Shown here one piece after another: positions 17,287 through 26,006 of a DNA stretch of 64,000 bases. Position 1 is the first letter of the stretch. Every line of letters starts with the position of its first letter. The stretch is taken from positions 2,728,001-2,792,000 of the forward strand of contig NZ_JAOQOK010000001.1 in the NCBI RefSeq assembly GCF_025961835.1. Reading direction: 5' to 3'. The translations under genes and the position numbers were made by a program. The notes under the pieces were generated by a model. The model made no database searches. It worked only from the letters and a program-made list of their open reading frames with translations, and was not told where the DNA came from. This stretch comes from Sphingobium sp. B2D3C (GTDB taxonomy: Bacteria > Pseudomonadota > Alphaproteobacteria > Sphingomonadales > Sphingomonadaceae).

Positions 17287-17540
17287 CCAAGCCCGCAAAG
17301 CGAGTCGAGCAGGAGGGCTGTGGATGAGGGAGGATGTAAGGCCGTGCGACGGTCCGCTCTGAACGCGCAGACGCAAGGCCAGCTGTGTGGCCCTGTGACA
17401 GGCGGTGAGAACCGGAAAGGCAAGTGTCGACATCATTGATCATTCGTTGCTGCGCGGCTTCAGGCGAAGGCGCGAAAGCGATGGGGCGTGCGCGCGACGC
17501 CGGATTTCTGACGCGCGCTTTCTAGAAATGGAGTGGTTGC

Positions 17541-18044
17541 GTGAATTCTGAATCTAGTCTGCAGGAGATGATCGATGAGCGTCTCATCACCAAGGTGCTC
17601 AGCCGCTATTGGCGCGGTGTCGATCGCTGCGACGTCGACCTCATCATGTCGGCCTTCCATTCCGACGCCATCGATCATCATGCCGGGCACGACCGGCTGG
17701 CGCATGATTTCGCAAAAGCCGCGGTCGAGCGCATGCCGCAGGTCGCACCGGGCGGCACCCAGCACCATGTGACGAATATCTCGATCGAAGTGGATGGGGA
17801 CACCGCCTGGTGCGAGGCCTATTACCATGCCATCCACAATGCCGACGCCCAGCTCAACCAGATGTTCGGGCGCTATGTCCACCGCTTCGAGCGCCGCGAG
17901 GGAGAATGGAAGATCGCGGAACGCTGGGCCGTTCTCGACTTCACCGACACCGGACCGCGCACGCCGTTCGGTTCCGAAAATAACCCGGCAACGCTGCGTG
18001 GGCGGGCCGACAAAACCGACATTTCCTACCAGCGGTTTAGCTGA
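17541..18044 (+). CDS. SnoaL/NTF2-like protein, copy 2
   Basis: A 167-residue NTF2-fold protein, paralogue of the product of the divergent gene at 16340. Visible family features are the first helix (DERLITKVLSRYWRGVDRCD), the QHHVTNISIEVDGDTAW strand and the YVHRFERREGEWKIAERW hairpin. A GTG start at 17541 is used, with GGAG seven bases upstream; no in-frame ATG fits. It precedes a TonB receptor by about 120 bases on the same strand, so the two are probably cotranscribed. As with copy 1, an isomerase, dehydratase or hydroxylase-subunit-like role is possible but not shown. Confidence 0.8.
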   Translation: MNSESSLQEMIDERLITKVLSRYWRGVDRCDVDLIMSAFHSDAIDHHAGHDRLAHDFAKAAVERMPQVAPGGTQHHVTNISIEVDGDTAWCEAYYHAIHNADAQLNQMFGRYVHRFERREGEWKIAERWAVLDFTDTGPRTPFGSENNPATLRGRADKTDISYQRFS

Positions 18045-18166
18045 GCCAGGCCGAACCCGCGCCTGAGAACGACTTTGGGCGGTCGCGCTGAGAAAGACGA
18101 TCGCCCACAGGACCGCCCGATCAAAGGGCGGCCGCACCGAAAAGAAAAACGAGAGGAGAGATGAGC

Positions 18167-20707
18167 ATGACCAAGAAAGGAAAGGGCATCGTCTGCCGGA
18201 CCAGTCTGTTCGCGATGGGGATCGCCTTGGCGGGCGCCGCTGGCGCGCAGGCCCCGCAGGCTTCGACCAGCGGTCAGGCCGAGAGCGCGTCGACGGCCAG
18301 AGACGTCGAGACGATCATGGTGACCGCGCAGTTTCGTGAGCAGAACCTGCAGGACACCCCGCTGGCCATCACCGCTGTGTCCGGGGCGATGCTCGAAGCG
18401 CGCAGCCAGACCAGCATTGCCGATGTCGCCAATCAGGCGCCCTCGGTCACCCTCAAGCCGCAGGGCGCATCCTATGGCTCCTCGCTCGTCGGGAACATCC
18501 GTGGCGTCGGCCAGCAAGACTTCAGCGCCGCGCTGGAACCCGGCGTGGGCCTGTATGTCGACGACGTCTATTATGCGACGCTGACTGGTTCCATCCTCGA
18601 CCTGCTCGATCTTGACCGGGTCGAGATCCTGCGCGGCCCGCAGGGCACGCTGGCCGGCAAGAACTCGATCGGCGGCGCGGTAAAGCTCTACTCGAAGCGG
18701 CCGACGGGATCGAACACGGGCTATGTGGCCGCGACCTATGGTAGCCGCAACCGGATCGACCTGCGTGGATCGGCCGACTTCAAGCTGACCGACACCATCA
18801 GCGCGCGGATCGCCGGCGTCTCCAAGAAGCAGGACGGCTATATCAAGCGGCTGGATTTTGGCTGCCTGTTCCCCGCTGGCGGCTCGACGACGGTCGTCAA
18901 CAATGCTGGCGCGACGGTTCCGATCAATCCCGCTGGCGGGATCCCGCGCATGACGGCGTCCGACAACTGCGAACTCGGCCGCGAGGGTGGTGTGGGATAC
19001 ACGGCGGCGCGCGGCCAGCTGCGCTTCCAGCCGAGCAGCGACCTCGATATCAATATCGCCGTCGATTACACCAATGAGGACCGCGTCAATGCCGGCAACG
19101 TCCTGCTGGACCGGAGCATCGCCGGGGTTCGGCGCAGCCCGAATTTCACGGATCGCCTGCCCGGCAATCCGCGGGGCGCGACGGATATCAACCCCTTTGG
19201 CGGAGTCATTCCTTATGACGCCCGCTTCGTCTGCGGCAACTATTGCAATTACGCCACCTATATCGGCGCGCCGGACAGTTCGACGGGCCCTCAGGGCGCC
19301 TTCGCGAACACCGGGGGCGTGAGGGCCGGAACTTATTACGATGGCCGGCTCACCTACGAGGGTTGGGGCATCTCCGGGCAGATCGAATATGATCTGTCGG
19401 ACGATCTGCAACTGGTCTCGATCACGGCCTACCGGGCCTATCATTCCAAATGGGATGCCGACGACGACCTCTCGCCGCTCGCGCACCAGAACAATACCAG
19501 CAAGCTGCGCTACTGGCAGTTCACCCAGGAGCTGCGCCTCAACGGATCGTTCTTCGAAGATGCCCTTCAATATACGGTCGGCGGCTTCTACATGAAGCAG
19601 TTCTCGAGCATTCTCGCCGGGTCCGACATTCGCTACACGACCGATCCGGCCTTCTTCAATAACGATCCCACTGATGCCAATACCAAGGCGGCGTTTCTCC
19701 ACCTTGCATGGAAGCCAGTCGATCGGCTGACCTTGTCGGCGGGCCTGCGCTATACCGATGAGTATAAGCGCTATGAGTTCGGCCGCCGTTTGCCGGATGG
19801 CAGCCCCCTGCCCGCTGGCTCGGCGGTCGGTGCGCTGGATGGCCGCGTGGGCATCTATGATGGCCCGATCAGCACCAACTTCGATTACCGCCTGAATGCG
19901 CAATATGAGATCACGCCCGACATTTCGATTTATGGTCAGGTGGCGACAGGCATCAAGGGCGGCGGCATCAATCCCCGCCCCTTCAACTTCGCGCAGGTGC
20001 TGCCCTTCGGTCCGGAGAAGCAGACGACCTACGAACTGGGCTTCAAGAGCGACCTGTTCGACCGGCGGGTGCGGCTCAACGCGGCCTTCTTCTTCTCCAA
20101 ATATTCCGACATCCAGCTCAGCCTGTCGAACTGCATCGCCATCGTGGGCGCCACACTGGGCTCGCCCTGCAATCTCATCACCAACTCGGGCGATGCCGAC
20201 GTGAAGGGCTTCGAGGTCGAGGCTTCGGTCCGGCCGGTCGAGGGCATGATGATCGATGGCGCCGTCAGCTTCGTCGATTTCGATTACACCAGTTTCCGCA
20301 CCTTCGGGACGGCGACGGTCGGTGGCCCCGGCAACCCGGCAGGGCCGCAGTTCGGCGATTATCCGCTCTATACGCCACGCTGGAAGTGGAGCATCGGAGC
20401 GCAATATGAGATCGATCTTGGCGACGCGGGGTCACTGACGCCGCGCATCGACACCTCGTTCCAGGACGAGATCTACTTCGGCGTCAATCTGCCGACGAGC
20501 CTGATCGACAGCTACGTCGTCTCCAATGCCCGACTGACGTGGAGCAATGCAGATGGAGACCTGGACGTCTCGGCTGAAGTCACGAACCTGTTCGACAAAT
20601 ATTATCTGCTGACCGGCTTCGACCGGTCGAGCGGTGCGGCGGGCTTCTCCATCGCGCAGCCCGGCCGTCCGCGGGAATGGGCCGTGACCGTGAAGAAGAG
20701 GTTCTGA
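18167..20707 (+). CDS. TonB-dependent outer-membrane receptor
   Basis: An 846-residue receptor with a signal peptide (up to AGAAGAQA), a TonB box region (VETIMVTAQFREQNLQDTP), a plug domain (VEILRGPQGTLAGKNSIGG) and a large barrel ending in REWAVTVKKRF, whose terminal Phe is the expected barrel signal. Two start codons are possible; ATG at 18167 has eight-base spacing from AGGAG, ATG at 18161 only two. It sits between a SnoaL-like gene and an Old Yellow Enzyme gene, which suggests uptake of a hydrophobic or aromatic compound rather than a siderophore. This is inference from context. Confidence 0.92.
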   Translation: MTKKGKGIVCRTSLFAMGIALAGAAGAQAPQASTSGQAESASTARDVETIMVTAQFREQNLQDTPLAITAVSGAMLEARSQTSIADVANQAPSVTLKPQGASYGSSLVGNIRGVGQQDFSAALEPGVGLYVDDVYYATLTGSILDLLDLDRVEILRGPQGTLAGKNSIGGAVKLYSKRPTGSNTGYVAATYGSRNRIDLRGSADFKLTDTISARIAGVSKKQDGYIKRLDFGCLFPAGGSTTVVNNAGATVPINPAGGIPRMTASDNCELGREGGVGYTAARGQLRFQPSSDLDINIAVDYTNEDRVNAGNVLLDRSIAGVRRSPNFTDRLPGNPRGATDINPFGGVIPYDARFVCGNYCNYATYIGAPDSSTGPQGAFANTGGVRAGTYYDGRLTYEGWGISGQIEYDLSDDLQLVSITAYRAYHSKWDADDDLSPLAHQNNTSKLRYWQFTQELRLNGSFFEDALQYTVGGFYMKQFSSILAGSDIRYTTDPAFFNNDPTDANTKAAFLHLAWKPVDRLTLSAGLRYTDEYKRYEFGRRLPDGSPLPAGSAVGALDGRVGIYDGPISTNFDYRLNAQYEITPDISIYGQVATGIKGGGINPRPFNFAQVLPFGPEKQTTYELGFKSDLFDRRVRLNAAFFFSKYSDIQLSLSNCIAIVGATLGSPCNLITNSGDADVKGFEVEASVRPVEGMMIDGAVSFVDFDYTSFRTFGTATVGGPGNPAGPQFGDYPLYTPRWKWSIGAQYEIDLGDAGSLTPRIDTSFQDEIYFGVNLPTSLIDSYVVSNARLTWSNADGDLDVSAEVTNLFDKYYLLTGFDRSSGAAGFSIAQPGRPREWAVTVKKRF

Positions 20708-20727
20708 GCCTCATCGGTACGGGCAGA

Positions 20728-20759
20728 ATGCGGGTGCGGCAGCCATGTCGCACCCGCAT
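20728..20759 (+). terminator. Strong hairpin between the TonB receptor and the OYE gene
   Basis: Perfect 11-base arms (ATGCGGGTGCG, 20728-20738; complement at 20749-20759) around a ten-base loop. There is no T run after it, so it may attenuate transcription or protect the 3' end of the receptor mRNA rather than fully terminate. Confidence 0.5.
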
Positions 20760-20835
20760 CCGCTCGCAGCAAGCCAGCCTGTAGAGGACGCCATTGTCCC
20801 GAGCCATCGCGTCGATGGCAAACTGGAGTTGAAGA

Positions 20836-21930
20836 ATGACCGTTGATGTTTCGCCTCTTTATGCGCCCTTGCAGGTGAACGGGCTGACCCTGCCCAATCG
20901 TCTGGTCATGGCGCCGATGACCCGCGCCAAAAGCCCCGGTGGCATCCCGACCGATGAGGTCGCAGCCTATTATCGGCGGCGCGCGGAAGGTGGGACAGGT
21001 CTTCTGGTCAGCGAGGGAACGGTCATCGATCGCCCCCTTTCGCGTAACAACGCCGACCTTCCCAGCATTCACGGTGATGGGCTGGCGGGCTGGCGCAAAG
21101 TGCTGGCAGAAGTGCATGACGCGGGCGGGCGGATGTGGAGCCAGTTGTGGCATGTCGGCGCCCTGCCGGATCCACGCGCGCCGGACTGGCCGAACAATTT
21201 CGAGGGGCCTTCCGGCCTCACCGCCCCAGACCAGCCGCTCGGCCACGCGATGACCGAGTCCGACATCGCCGATACGATCGCCTCTTTCGCGCGCGCCGCC
21301 GCGGATGCAAAGGCCGTCGGCTTCGACGGCATAGAGCTGCATGCCGCGCATGGCTATCTGATCGACCAGTTCTTCTGGGCCGGCACCAACCGCCGGGACG
21401 ATCGTTGGGGTGGCCCCACGCTGGCCGAACGCGCGCGCTTTGCCGTGGAGATCGTCCAGGCCGTCCGCTCGGCTATTCCTGCAGACATGCCGCTCGGCAT
21501 GCGCGTCTCGCAGTACAAGATCCAGGATTATGACACGCTGCTGGTCTCCAGCCCGTCCGAGGTCACGGACTGGCTCGGGCCGCTCGCGGATGCAGGCGTC
21601 GATATCTTCCACTGTTCCCAGCGCAATTTCACCGCGCCAGCGTTTCCCGGCAGCGATCTCAATCTGGCGGGGTGGGCGAAGAAGGCGACAGGCAAGCCCA
21701 GCATCACGGTCGGGTCGATCGGGCTGGAAGAGAGTTTCTACGGGGACACTGCCGAGGCCGGCGTGGCGACTTTGCGGGAACTGGTCGAACGCCTTGAGCG
21801 CGATGAGTTCGACCTTGTGGCCATCGGCCGGGCGATCCTGAGCGAACCGCAAATTTCAGAAAAGGTCCGCGAAGGGCGGTTCGGCGAGATTGCCCCGTTC
21901 ACCCGCGAGGCCATTCTTCAGCTACGTTAA
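20836..21930 (+). CDS. Old Yellow Enzyme family alkene reductase (NADH:flavin oxidoreductase)
   Basis: A 364-residue FMN-dependent TIM-barrel enzyme that reduces activated C=C bonds with NAD(P)H. Family features are the start LYAPLQVNGLTLPNRLVMAP with MTR, the active-site strand MWSQLWHVG, the substrate-binding pair in ELHAAHGYLIDQFFW, the RRDDRWGG loop and the C-terminal flavin phosphate site (DLVAIGRAILSEPQ). Relatives reduce enones, nitro groups or ring double bonds. It lies downstream of a TonB receptor and a SnoaL-like protein and converges with a MarR regulator, consistent with a small inducible catabolic or detoxification module. Confidence 0.93.
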   Translation: MTVDVSPLYAPLQVNGLTLPNRLVMAPMTRAKSPGGIPTDEVAAYYRRRAEGGTGLLVSEGTVIDRPLSRNNADLPSIHGDGLAGWRKVLAEVHDAGGRMWSQLWHVGALPDPRAPDWPNNFEGPSGLTAPDQPLGHAMTESDIADTIASFARAAADAKAVGFDGIELHAAHGYLIDQFFWAGTNRRDDRWGGPTLAERARFAVEIVQAVRSAIPADMPLGMRVSQYKIQDYDTLLVSSPSEVTDWLGPLADAGVDIFHCSQRNFTAPAFPGSDLNLAGWAKKATGKPSITVGSIGLEESFYGDTAEAGVATLRELVERLERDEFDLVAIGRAILSEPQISEKVREGRFGEIAPFTREAILQLR

Positions 21931-21944
21931 GTCAGCGCGCCGGG

Positions 21945-21974
21945 AGCGATCCGCCAAACCGTGGGCGGATCGCT
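21945..21974. terminator. Bidirectional hairpin between OYE and marR genes
   Basis: Perfect 11-base arms (AGCGATCCGCC and its complement) around an eight-base loop, centred in the 66-base gap between convergent genes. T runs are poor on both sides. Confidence 0.55.
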
Positions 21975-21996
21975 TCGGGTGAGCCATGGCAAGGGG

Positions 21997-22440
21997 CTAC
22001 TCGACGCCACTGATCGTCGCGGTCAATGCCCGAAGTTCGTTGATGAGACGCTCCAACCTTTCCGCTCCAAAGCGCTCTGAATATTCCGCCATCACCCGCC
22101 TGACATCATAGGTCAGCGTCTTGACGAGTTCATGCCCGTCGGGCGTGAGTGCCACCAGAACGCGGCGCCGGTTGTCCGTCTCGCGCGCCACAAGATTGCG
22201 CGCCTCGAGTTCCTTCAGGATGCGGGTGACGCTGGGCTTGTGCAGCTGACCAATTTCAGCGACCCGGCTCGCATCCGTGGGGCCGTGATCGTTAATGACC
22301 CGCATGACCCGACATTGCGGCTCGGTAATGTCATGCTCCCGCATCTTCGGCCGCATCGGCAGTATCACGGCTTCCTTGGCGCTCAACAGAACTGCTGAAA
22401 GCGTCTGCTCGTACTTCGGCAATTTAGGAGGCTTGCTCAC
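21997..22440 (-). CDS. MarR family transcriptional regulator
   Basis: A 147-residue winged-helix repressor. The DNA-binding part covers about residues 40-110: MREHDITEPQCRVMRVI, then DASRVAEIGQLHKPSVTRIL (helix-turn-helix) and the wing LVARETDNRRRVLVALT. The C-terminal helices form the dimer interface. A GTG start at 22440 is used; no better start with a ribosome-binding site was found. MarR proteins usually respond to phenolic ligands and repress adjacent genes, so it may control the OYE/TonB/SnoaL module, possibly through the paired sequences at 16981 and 17266. Confidence 0.9.
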   Translation of the reverse strand: MSKPPKLPKYEQTLSAVLLSAKEAVILPMRPKMREHDITEPQCRVMRVINDHGPTDASRVAEIGQLHKPSVTRILKELEARNLVARETDNRRRVLVALTPDGHELVKTLTYDVRRVMAEYSERFGAERLERLINELRALTATISGVE

Positions 22441-22533
22441 ATATTATCCCGGAATTGGTGAAGTTGGATGGAGTCATCGAACGCGACAAATATATCGTGA
22501 CGTTCCAGCCAACGATAACGAGAACAGTAGTAC

Positions 22534-22978
22534 ATGACCGGGGTGCCCGCCAGACCTCAAGGCCCGAGCATCAAAACATCGCTTCGCGACAGAGCTGATG
22601 TCGAGAGCCGCGCTGCTGAGCTAATGTTTGATATGCTGCATGACCGCGACCATGAGGAATGGCCCGACGCCCTTGGCATGACCAGACTCCGATTTAGGCG
22701 CATCGTTCGGCGGGAAGCCGGCATGAATTTCACGCAGCGTCGCCAACAGGCGCCTTCCGTTCCGCCTTCCAAGCTGGCGGCGGGCGAGCCTATCACGTTC
22801 GTGGCACTGGATCTGGGCGGTGACGCGCGCACAATTTCTCTACGACGTTCAAGCGCGTTCTAGGTGTGCCAGTCATCACCTTGTCCAGAACAAGGCGTAT
22901 GAACGCTGGTGCGCAGTTTCCACATGTGGCGCTCTCCCGCCGACCCCATACCCTGTTCAGTCCACTCGTGGGACCCTA
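22534..22978 (+). pseudogene. AraC family regulator, frameshifted C-terminal relic
   Basis: The first frame reads EEWPDALGMTRLRFRRIV and REAGMNF, then LAAGEPITFVALDLGGDA, which is the double helix-turn-helix of AraC proteins of the type ...LAAGEPVT.VALDLGYDS. After about position 22827 the frame leaves the family. In a neighbouring frame the expected continuation appears (NFSTTFKRVLGVP) and runs to a stop at 22976-22978, so one base has been lost. The usual N-terminal cupin domain is missing and the normally conserved WRQQ is RRQQ. This is a decayed gene, probably inactive. It is not the same as the intact MarR gene divergent from it. Confidence 0.8.
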
Positions 22979-22988
22979 GGATAGTGAT

Positions 22989-23573
22989 ATGAGTGGTACC
23001 AAATCCGGTCTTCAAATCCTTCTTTTCGAAACCGATACGCATTTCGCCGAGTGGCTGTCGCGTCAGGGAGCCGATGCCAAGGGTGCGTGGCTTCGGTTTG
23101 CGAAGCGGGGGTCGAGCCTTGTCACCTTAACCAAGGCAGAAGCGATCGACACCGCCATCTGCCACGGTTGGATCGACGGACAACTGGATAAGTATGACGA
23201 GCACAGTTGGCTGATCCGTTTCACGCCGCGCAAGCCTCGGAGCAAATGGTCTCAGGCAAATCGAACACGTGCACTTAGCCTCATCGCGGAGGGCCTCATG
23301 GCTGCGCGCGGGATAGAAGAAGTAGAAGCGGCGAGAGCCGACGGACGATGGGATGCCGCCTATGCCTCTGCCAGCAAGGCTGAGGTGCCGCCCGACCTGC
23401 AAGACGCTCTCAACGCGAACACGAAGGCTGCTGCCTTTTTCGCTACGCTCGCGGGCGCGAACCGCTACGCCATCCTCTATAGAATCAGCACGGCTAAGCG
23501 GGCACAAACGCGTATGCGCAAAATCGCAGAATTCATCGCCATGCTGGAACGTGGTGAGACAATTTACGGATAG
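22989..23573 (+). CDS. YdeI/OmpD-associated family protein
   Basis: A 194-residue cytoplasmic protein of the YdeI family, which has been connected to resistance to antimicrobial peptides and bacteriocins but whose biochemical role is unclear. Recognised by FETDTHFAEWLSRQG in the N-terminus, KAEAIDTAICHGWIDGQ, the RFTPRKPRSKWSQ segment and the C-terminal helical part (NRYAILYRISTAKRAQTR). The length is normal. It begins 11 bases after the end of the AraC relic and ends with a hairpin overlapping its stop codon. Confidence 0.88.
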   Translation: MSGTKSGLQILLFETDTHFAEWLSRQGADAKGAWLRFAKRGSSLVTLTKAEAIDTAICHGWIDGQLDKYDEHSWLIRFTPRKPRSKWSQANRTRALSLIAEGLMAARGIEEVEAARADGRWDAAYASASKAEVPPDLQDALNANTKAAAFFATLAGANRYAILYRISTAKRAQTRMRKIAEFIAMLERGETIYG

Positions 23574-23600
23574 CTTGCCGGCTGCACACGGCAAGCTTTG
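23572..23600 (+). terminator. Intrinsic terminator of the YdeI-family gene
   Basis: Perfect nine-base arms (AGCTTGCCG, 23572-23580; CGGCAAGCT, 23589-23597) with an eight-base loop, followed by a short TT. It overlaps the stop codon. Confidence 0.65.
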
Positions 23601-23707
23601 GTAGGCAGAAATCGGACCGCAAAGGTCGGCTGTTGAACCGACCTCATGTAAAATACAGCACGCCGCTATGAACCGGGTGTCACGCTCGCCGCGCCAGGCG
23701 CCCTATT

Positions 23708-25132
23708 TCAGTAACGCTTGCCTCGCTTTTCGAGAATGGCCTTGGTCGTAGTGTGGGTATTGCGCGGTGTCGGCGCAGGCATTTGCTGGATGCGCCGCAC
23801 GTTGAGGCCGTGGCCCATCGCGCTCGTCACCAACTCTCCGTCACGCATCACGAAGCGTCCGCGCACCAGTGTATGGATCGGGGCACCCTTGGTCTCGTAA
23901 CCCTGGAAGGGCGTCGAGGAGCCCTTGGACTTGAGCAACGCGGAGTCGACCTTGACCGCCTTCTCCATGTCGACGACGACGATGTCCGCATCGGAGCCCG
24001 GCAGCAGGGCGCCTTTGCGCGGATAGAGGCCGAATGCCTTTGCTGGCGCCAGCGAGGTCATGCGGACATATTGCGTCAGCGTCATCCGACCATTGGCGAT
24101 CTGGGTGAGCATCAGCGGCATCTGTGTCTGCACACCGGTAAAGCCGCAGTCGGCCCTCCAGATGTCATCATTATGCTTTTCTGCATGGCTGTGCGGCGCA
24201 TGGTCGGTGGCGATCATGTCGATCGTGCCGTCCGCAACGCCCTGCCAGAGCTGCTCTTGATGGACCTTCTCGCGCACCGGCGGATTGACGCGGATGAGCG
24301 ACTTCTTCTCGGTATAAGCGCGCTCGTCGAGCAGCAGATAATGGGGGCAGGTCTCGGCCGTGATGTCGACACCGCGGGCTTTCGCCTCGCGCAGCGGACG
24401 CAGTTCGTCGCCGGATGAGACGTGCAGGATGTGGATGCGCGCTCCGGTCCATTCCGCGAGAATGGCCGCTCGCGAGACCGCTTCCACCGCGACGACGGGC
24501 GGGCGGGCGTCGAGATGCGCCAGCGGGTCGCAGCAATCCTGCTCGCGCAGCTTCTTCGAGCGACGCGCCATGATCGAGGCATTCTCGGCGTGCAGCGCGA
24601 CGCGATAGCCGTGCTTTGCGACGATCTCGAACCCTTCGAGGATCGCACCGCTCGGCGGGGATGGGAGGTTGCCGAAGGTGTTGCCCATGAAGCATTTGAA
24701 GCCGGCGACGCCGCCCTCGATCAGCGCCTCGAGCTGATCGAGATTATCCTCGCCGAGCAGGCCGTAGATGCCAAAGTCGACATAGGCCTTCTTGGCCGAT
24801 TCCAGCTTCATGTTGAGTGCTTCCACCGTGCCCGTCGGCGGATTGGTGTTTGGCATCTCGAACACGGTGGTGACGCCGCCCATCGCAGCGCTGGCCGTAC
24901 CGGTTTCCCAGGTTTCCTTGTGCGTGTAGCCGGGATCGCGGAAATGCACATGCGCGTCGATGGCGCCGGGGAGAATGTGCTTGCCGGTCGCATCGACCAC
25001 CTCGGCGGCCTCGGGCATCGCCTCCCGCGCTCCGATGGCCAGGATGAGGCCGTCCTTGATCGCGATCGAGGCAGGGAACATGGCGCTGTCGGTGACGATT
25101 GTGGCGCCGTTGATGACGATATCGGCTTTCAT
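23708..25132 (-). CDS. Cyclic amidohydrolase, allantoinase/dihydroorotase type
   Basis: A 474-residue metal-dependent hydrolase that opens cyclic ureides or imides. All ligands of the binuclear centre are visible: DAHVHFRDPGYTHKETW (HxH), the carbamylated lysine in GVAGFKCFMGNT, HAEN, HVSSG and ATDHAPHSH (catalytic Asp). The HFRDPG signature separates it from classical D-hydantoinases and places it with allantoinase and dihydroorotase. A pyrimidine-pathway role is unlikely, since no pyr genes are near and the neighbours are an SDR, hydantoinase-type genes and urease. Start at 25132 chosen for fit to the family; 25144 is possible. Cotranscribed with the SDR at 25158 (25-base gap). Confidence 0.87.
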   Translation of the reverse strand: MKADIVINGATIVTDSAMFPASIAIKDGLILAIGAREAMPEAAEVVDATGKHILPGAIDAHVHFRDPGYTHKETWETGTASAAMGGVTTVFEMPNTNPPTGTVEALNMKLESAKKAYVDFGIYGLLGEDNLDQLEALIEGGVAGFKCFMGNTFGNLPSPPSGAILEGFEIVAKHGYRVALHAENASIMARRSKKLREQDCCDPLAHLDARPPVVAVEAVSRAAILAEWTGARIHILHVSSGDELRPLREAKARGVDITAETCPHYLLLDERAYTEKKSLIRVNPPVREKVHQEQLWQGVADGTIDMIATDHAPHSHAEKHNDDIWRADCGFTGVQTQMPLMLTQIANGRMTLTQYVRMTSLAPAKAFGLYPRKGALLPGSDADIVVVDMEKAVKVDSALLKSKGSSTPFQGYETKGAPIHTLVRGRFVMRDGELVTSAMGHGLNVRRIQQMPAPTPRNTHTTTKAILEKRGKRY

Positions 25133-25157
25133 GGCGGGTTCCATGGTTATGAGAGGA

Positions 25158-25946
25158 TCAGAGAGCGGCCCAGCCACCATCGACGGGCAGGTCGATGCCG
25201 GTGATCTGGCGCGAAACGTCGGAGGCGAGGAACAGGCAGGCATTGGCCACGTCCTGCGCGCTGCTGATGCGGCGCAGCGCATATTCGGCAGCGTGCTCGG
25301 CGATGATTTCCTCTTCGCTGCGCCCGGCTGCCTCGGCCATGCCGGGCATCACCTTGGTGCGGAAGCGCGGACCATCAACCATGCCGGGCGCGACGATATT
25401 CACGTTGACATTGTAAGGCCCGGCCTCGATCGCCGTCGACTTGGTGATGCCGCGCAGACCCCATTTCGAGGCGGAGTAGGCCATGCGGCCGGCGCGTCCA
25501 TGCATGCCGAAGGTGCCACCGACATTCACGATCTTGCCATAACGTCGCGCGATCATGCCGGGCAGGACGGCCTTCATCATCAAAAAGCAGCCGCCCATGT
25601 TGAGCTTGATGATTTCATCGAAACCTTCCGGCGTGGTCTCCCAGGCGGTGTCGCCGACCGGCCCGGTGCCGCCAGCAACGTTGACCAGCACATCGACACG
25701 GCCATGCGCCGTCTCGGCCTGGCTCACCGCGGCTTCGCAGTCGGAGGCACTGGTGACGTCACAGCGGATGACGGTAACGGAGGCCTTTGGCCCGATCTCT
25801 TCCTTCAGGGTCTCCAGCGCAGTCATATCACGGCCAAGGATGACGATCTTGGCGCCTTCACTAGAAAAGGCCTGTGAAATTGCAGGACCCATACCTTTCC
25901 CGGCGCCTGTAATCATCACAACTTTACTATCGAGATCGAGATTCAT
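25158..25946 (-). CDS. SDR family oxidoreductase (cluster paralogue 1)
   Basis: A 262-residue Rossmann-fold NAD(P)-dependent dehydrogenase. It has the cofactor motif TGAGKGMG (residues about 14-21), the NVAGG-type strand (LVNVAGGTGPVG), and the catalytic Tyr/Lys in YSASKWGLRG. Its central part GGTFGMHGRAG...YSASKWGLRG is shared with the SDRs at 32088 and 49814, so the three are paralogues. First gene of a two-gene unit with the amidohydrolase, transcribed away from a LysR regulator. Its likely job is oxidation of an alcohol intermediate; the substrate is unknown. Confidence 0.9.
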   Translation of the reverse strand: MNLDLDSKVVMITGAGKGMGPAISQAFSSEGAKIVILGRDMTALETLKEEIGPKASVTVIRCDVTSASDCEAAVSQAETAHGRVDVLVNVAGGTGPVGDTAWETTPEGFDEIIKLNMGGCFLMMKAVLPGMIARRYGKIVNVGGTFGMHGRAGRMAYSASKWGLRGITKSTAIEAGPYNVNVNIVAPGMVDGPRFRTKVMPGMAEAAGRSEEEIIAEHAAEYALRRISSAQDVANACLFLASDVSRQITGIDLPVDGGWAAL

Positions 25947-26006
25947 TGCCCGCCCGTGACGTTATTGTTCGAAAATAGACCAGAGTCAAAATTGATATTG
26001 ACTTCT

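Larger units (their letters stand above)
16889..17540. other. Divergent regulatory region between the two SnoaL-like genes
   Basis: A 650-base gap with an AT-rich island at about 17100-17160 inside otherwise GC-rich DNA. On the minus strand the island contains TATAAT (17112-17117) with TTAAAA 16 bases before it, a possible promoter for copy 1. Two related operator-like sequences (described separately) lie on each side of this island. No gene is supported within the region. Confidence 0.45.

Noticed and set aside
18026..20404. 792-codon minus-strand open frame opposite the second TonB receptor
   Set aside because: Antisense shadow of a well-recognised receptor gene; the translated sequence is rich in Arg/Ala/Asp with no domain.
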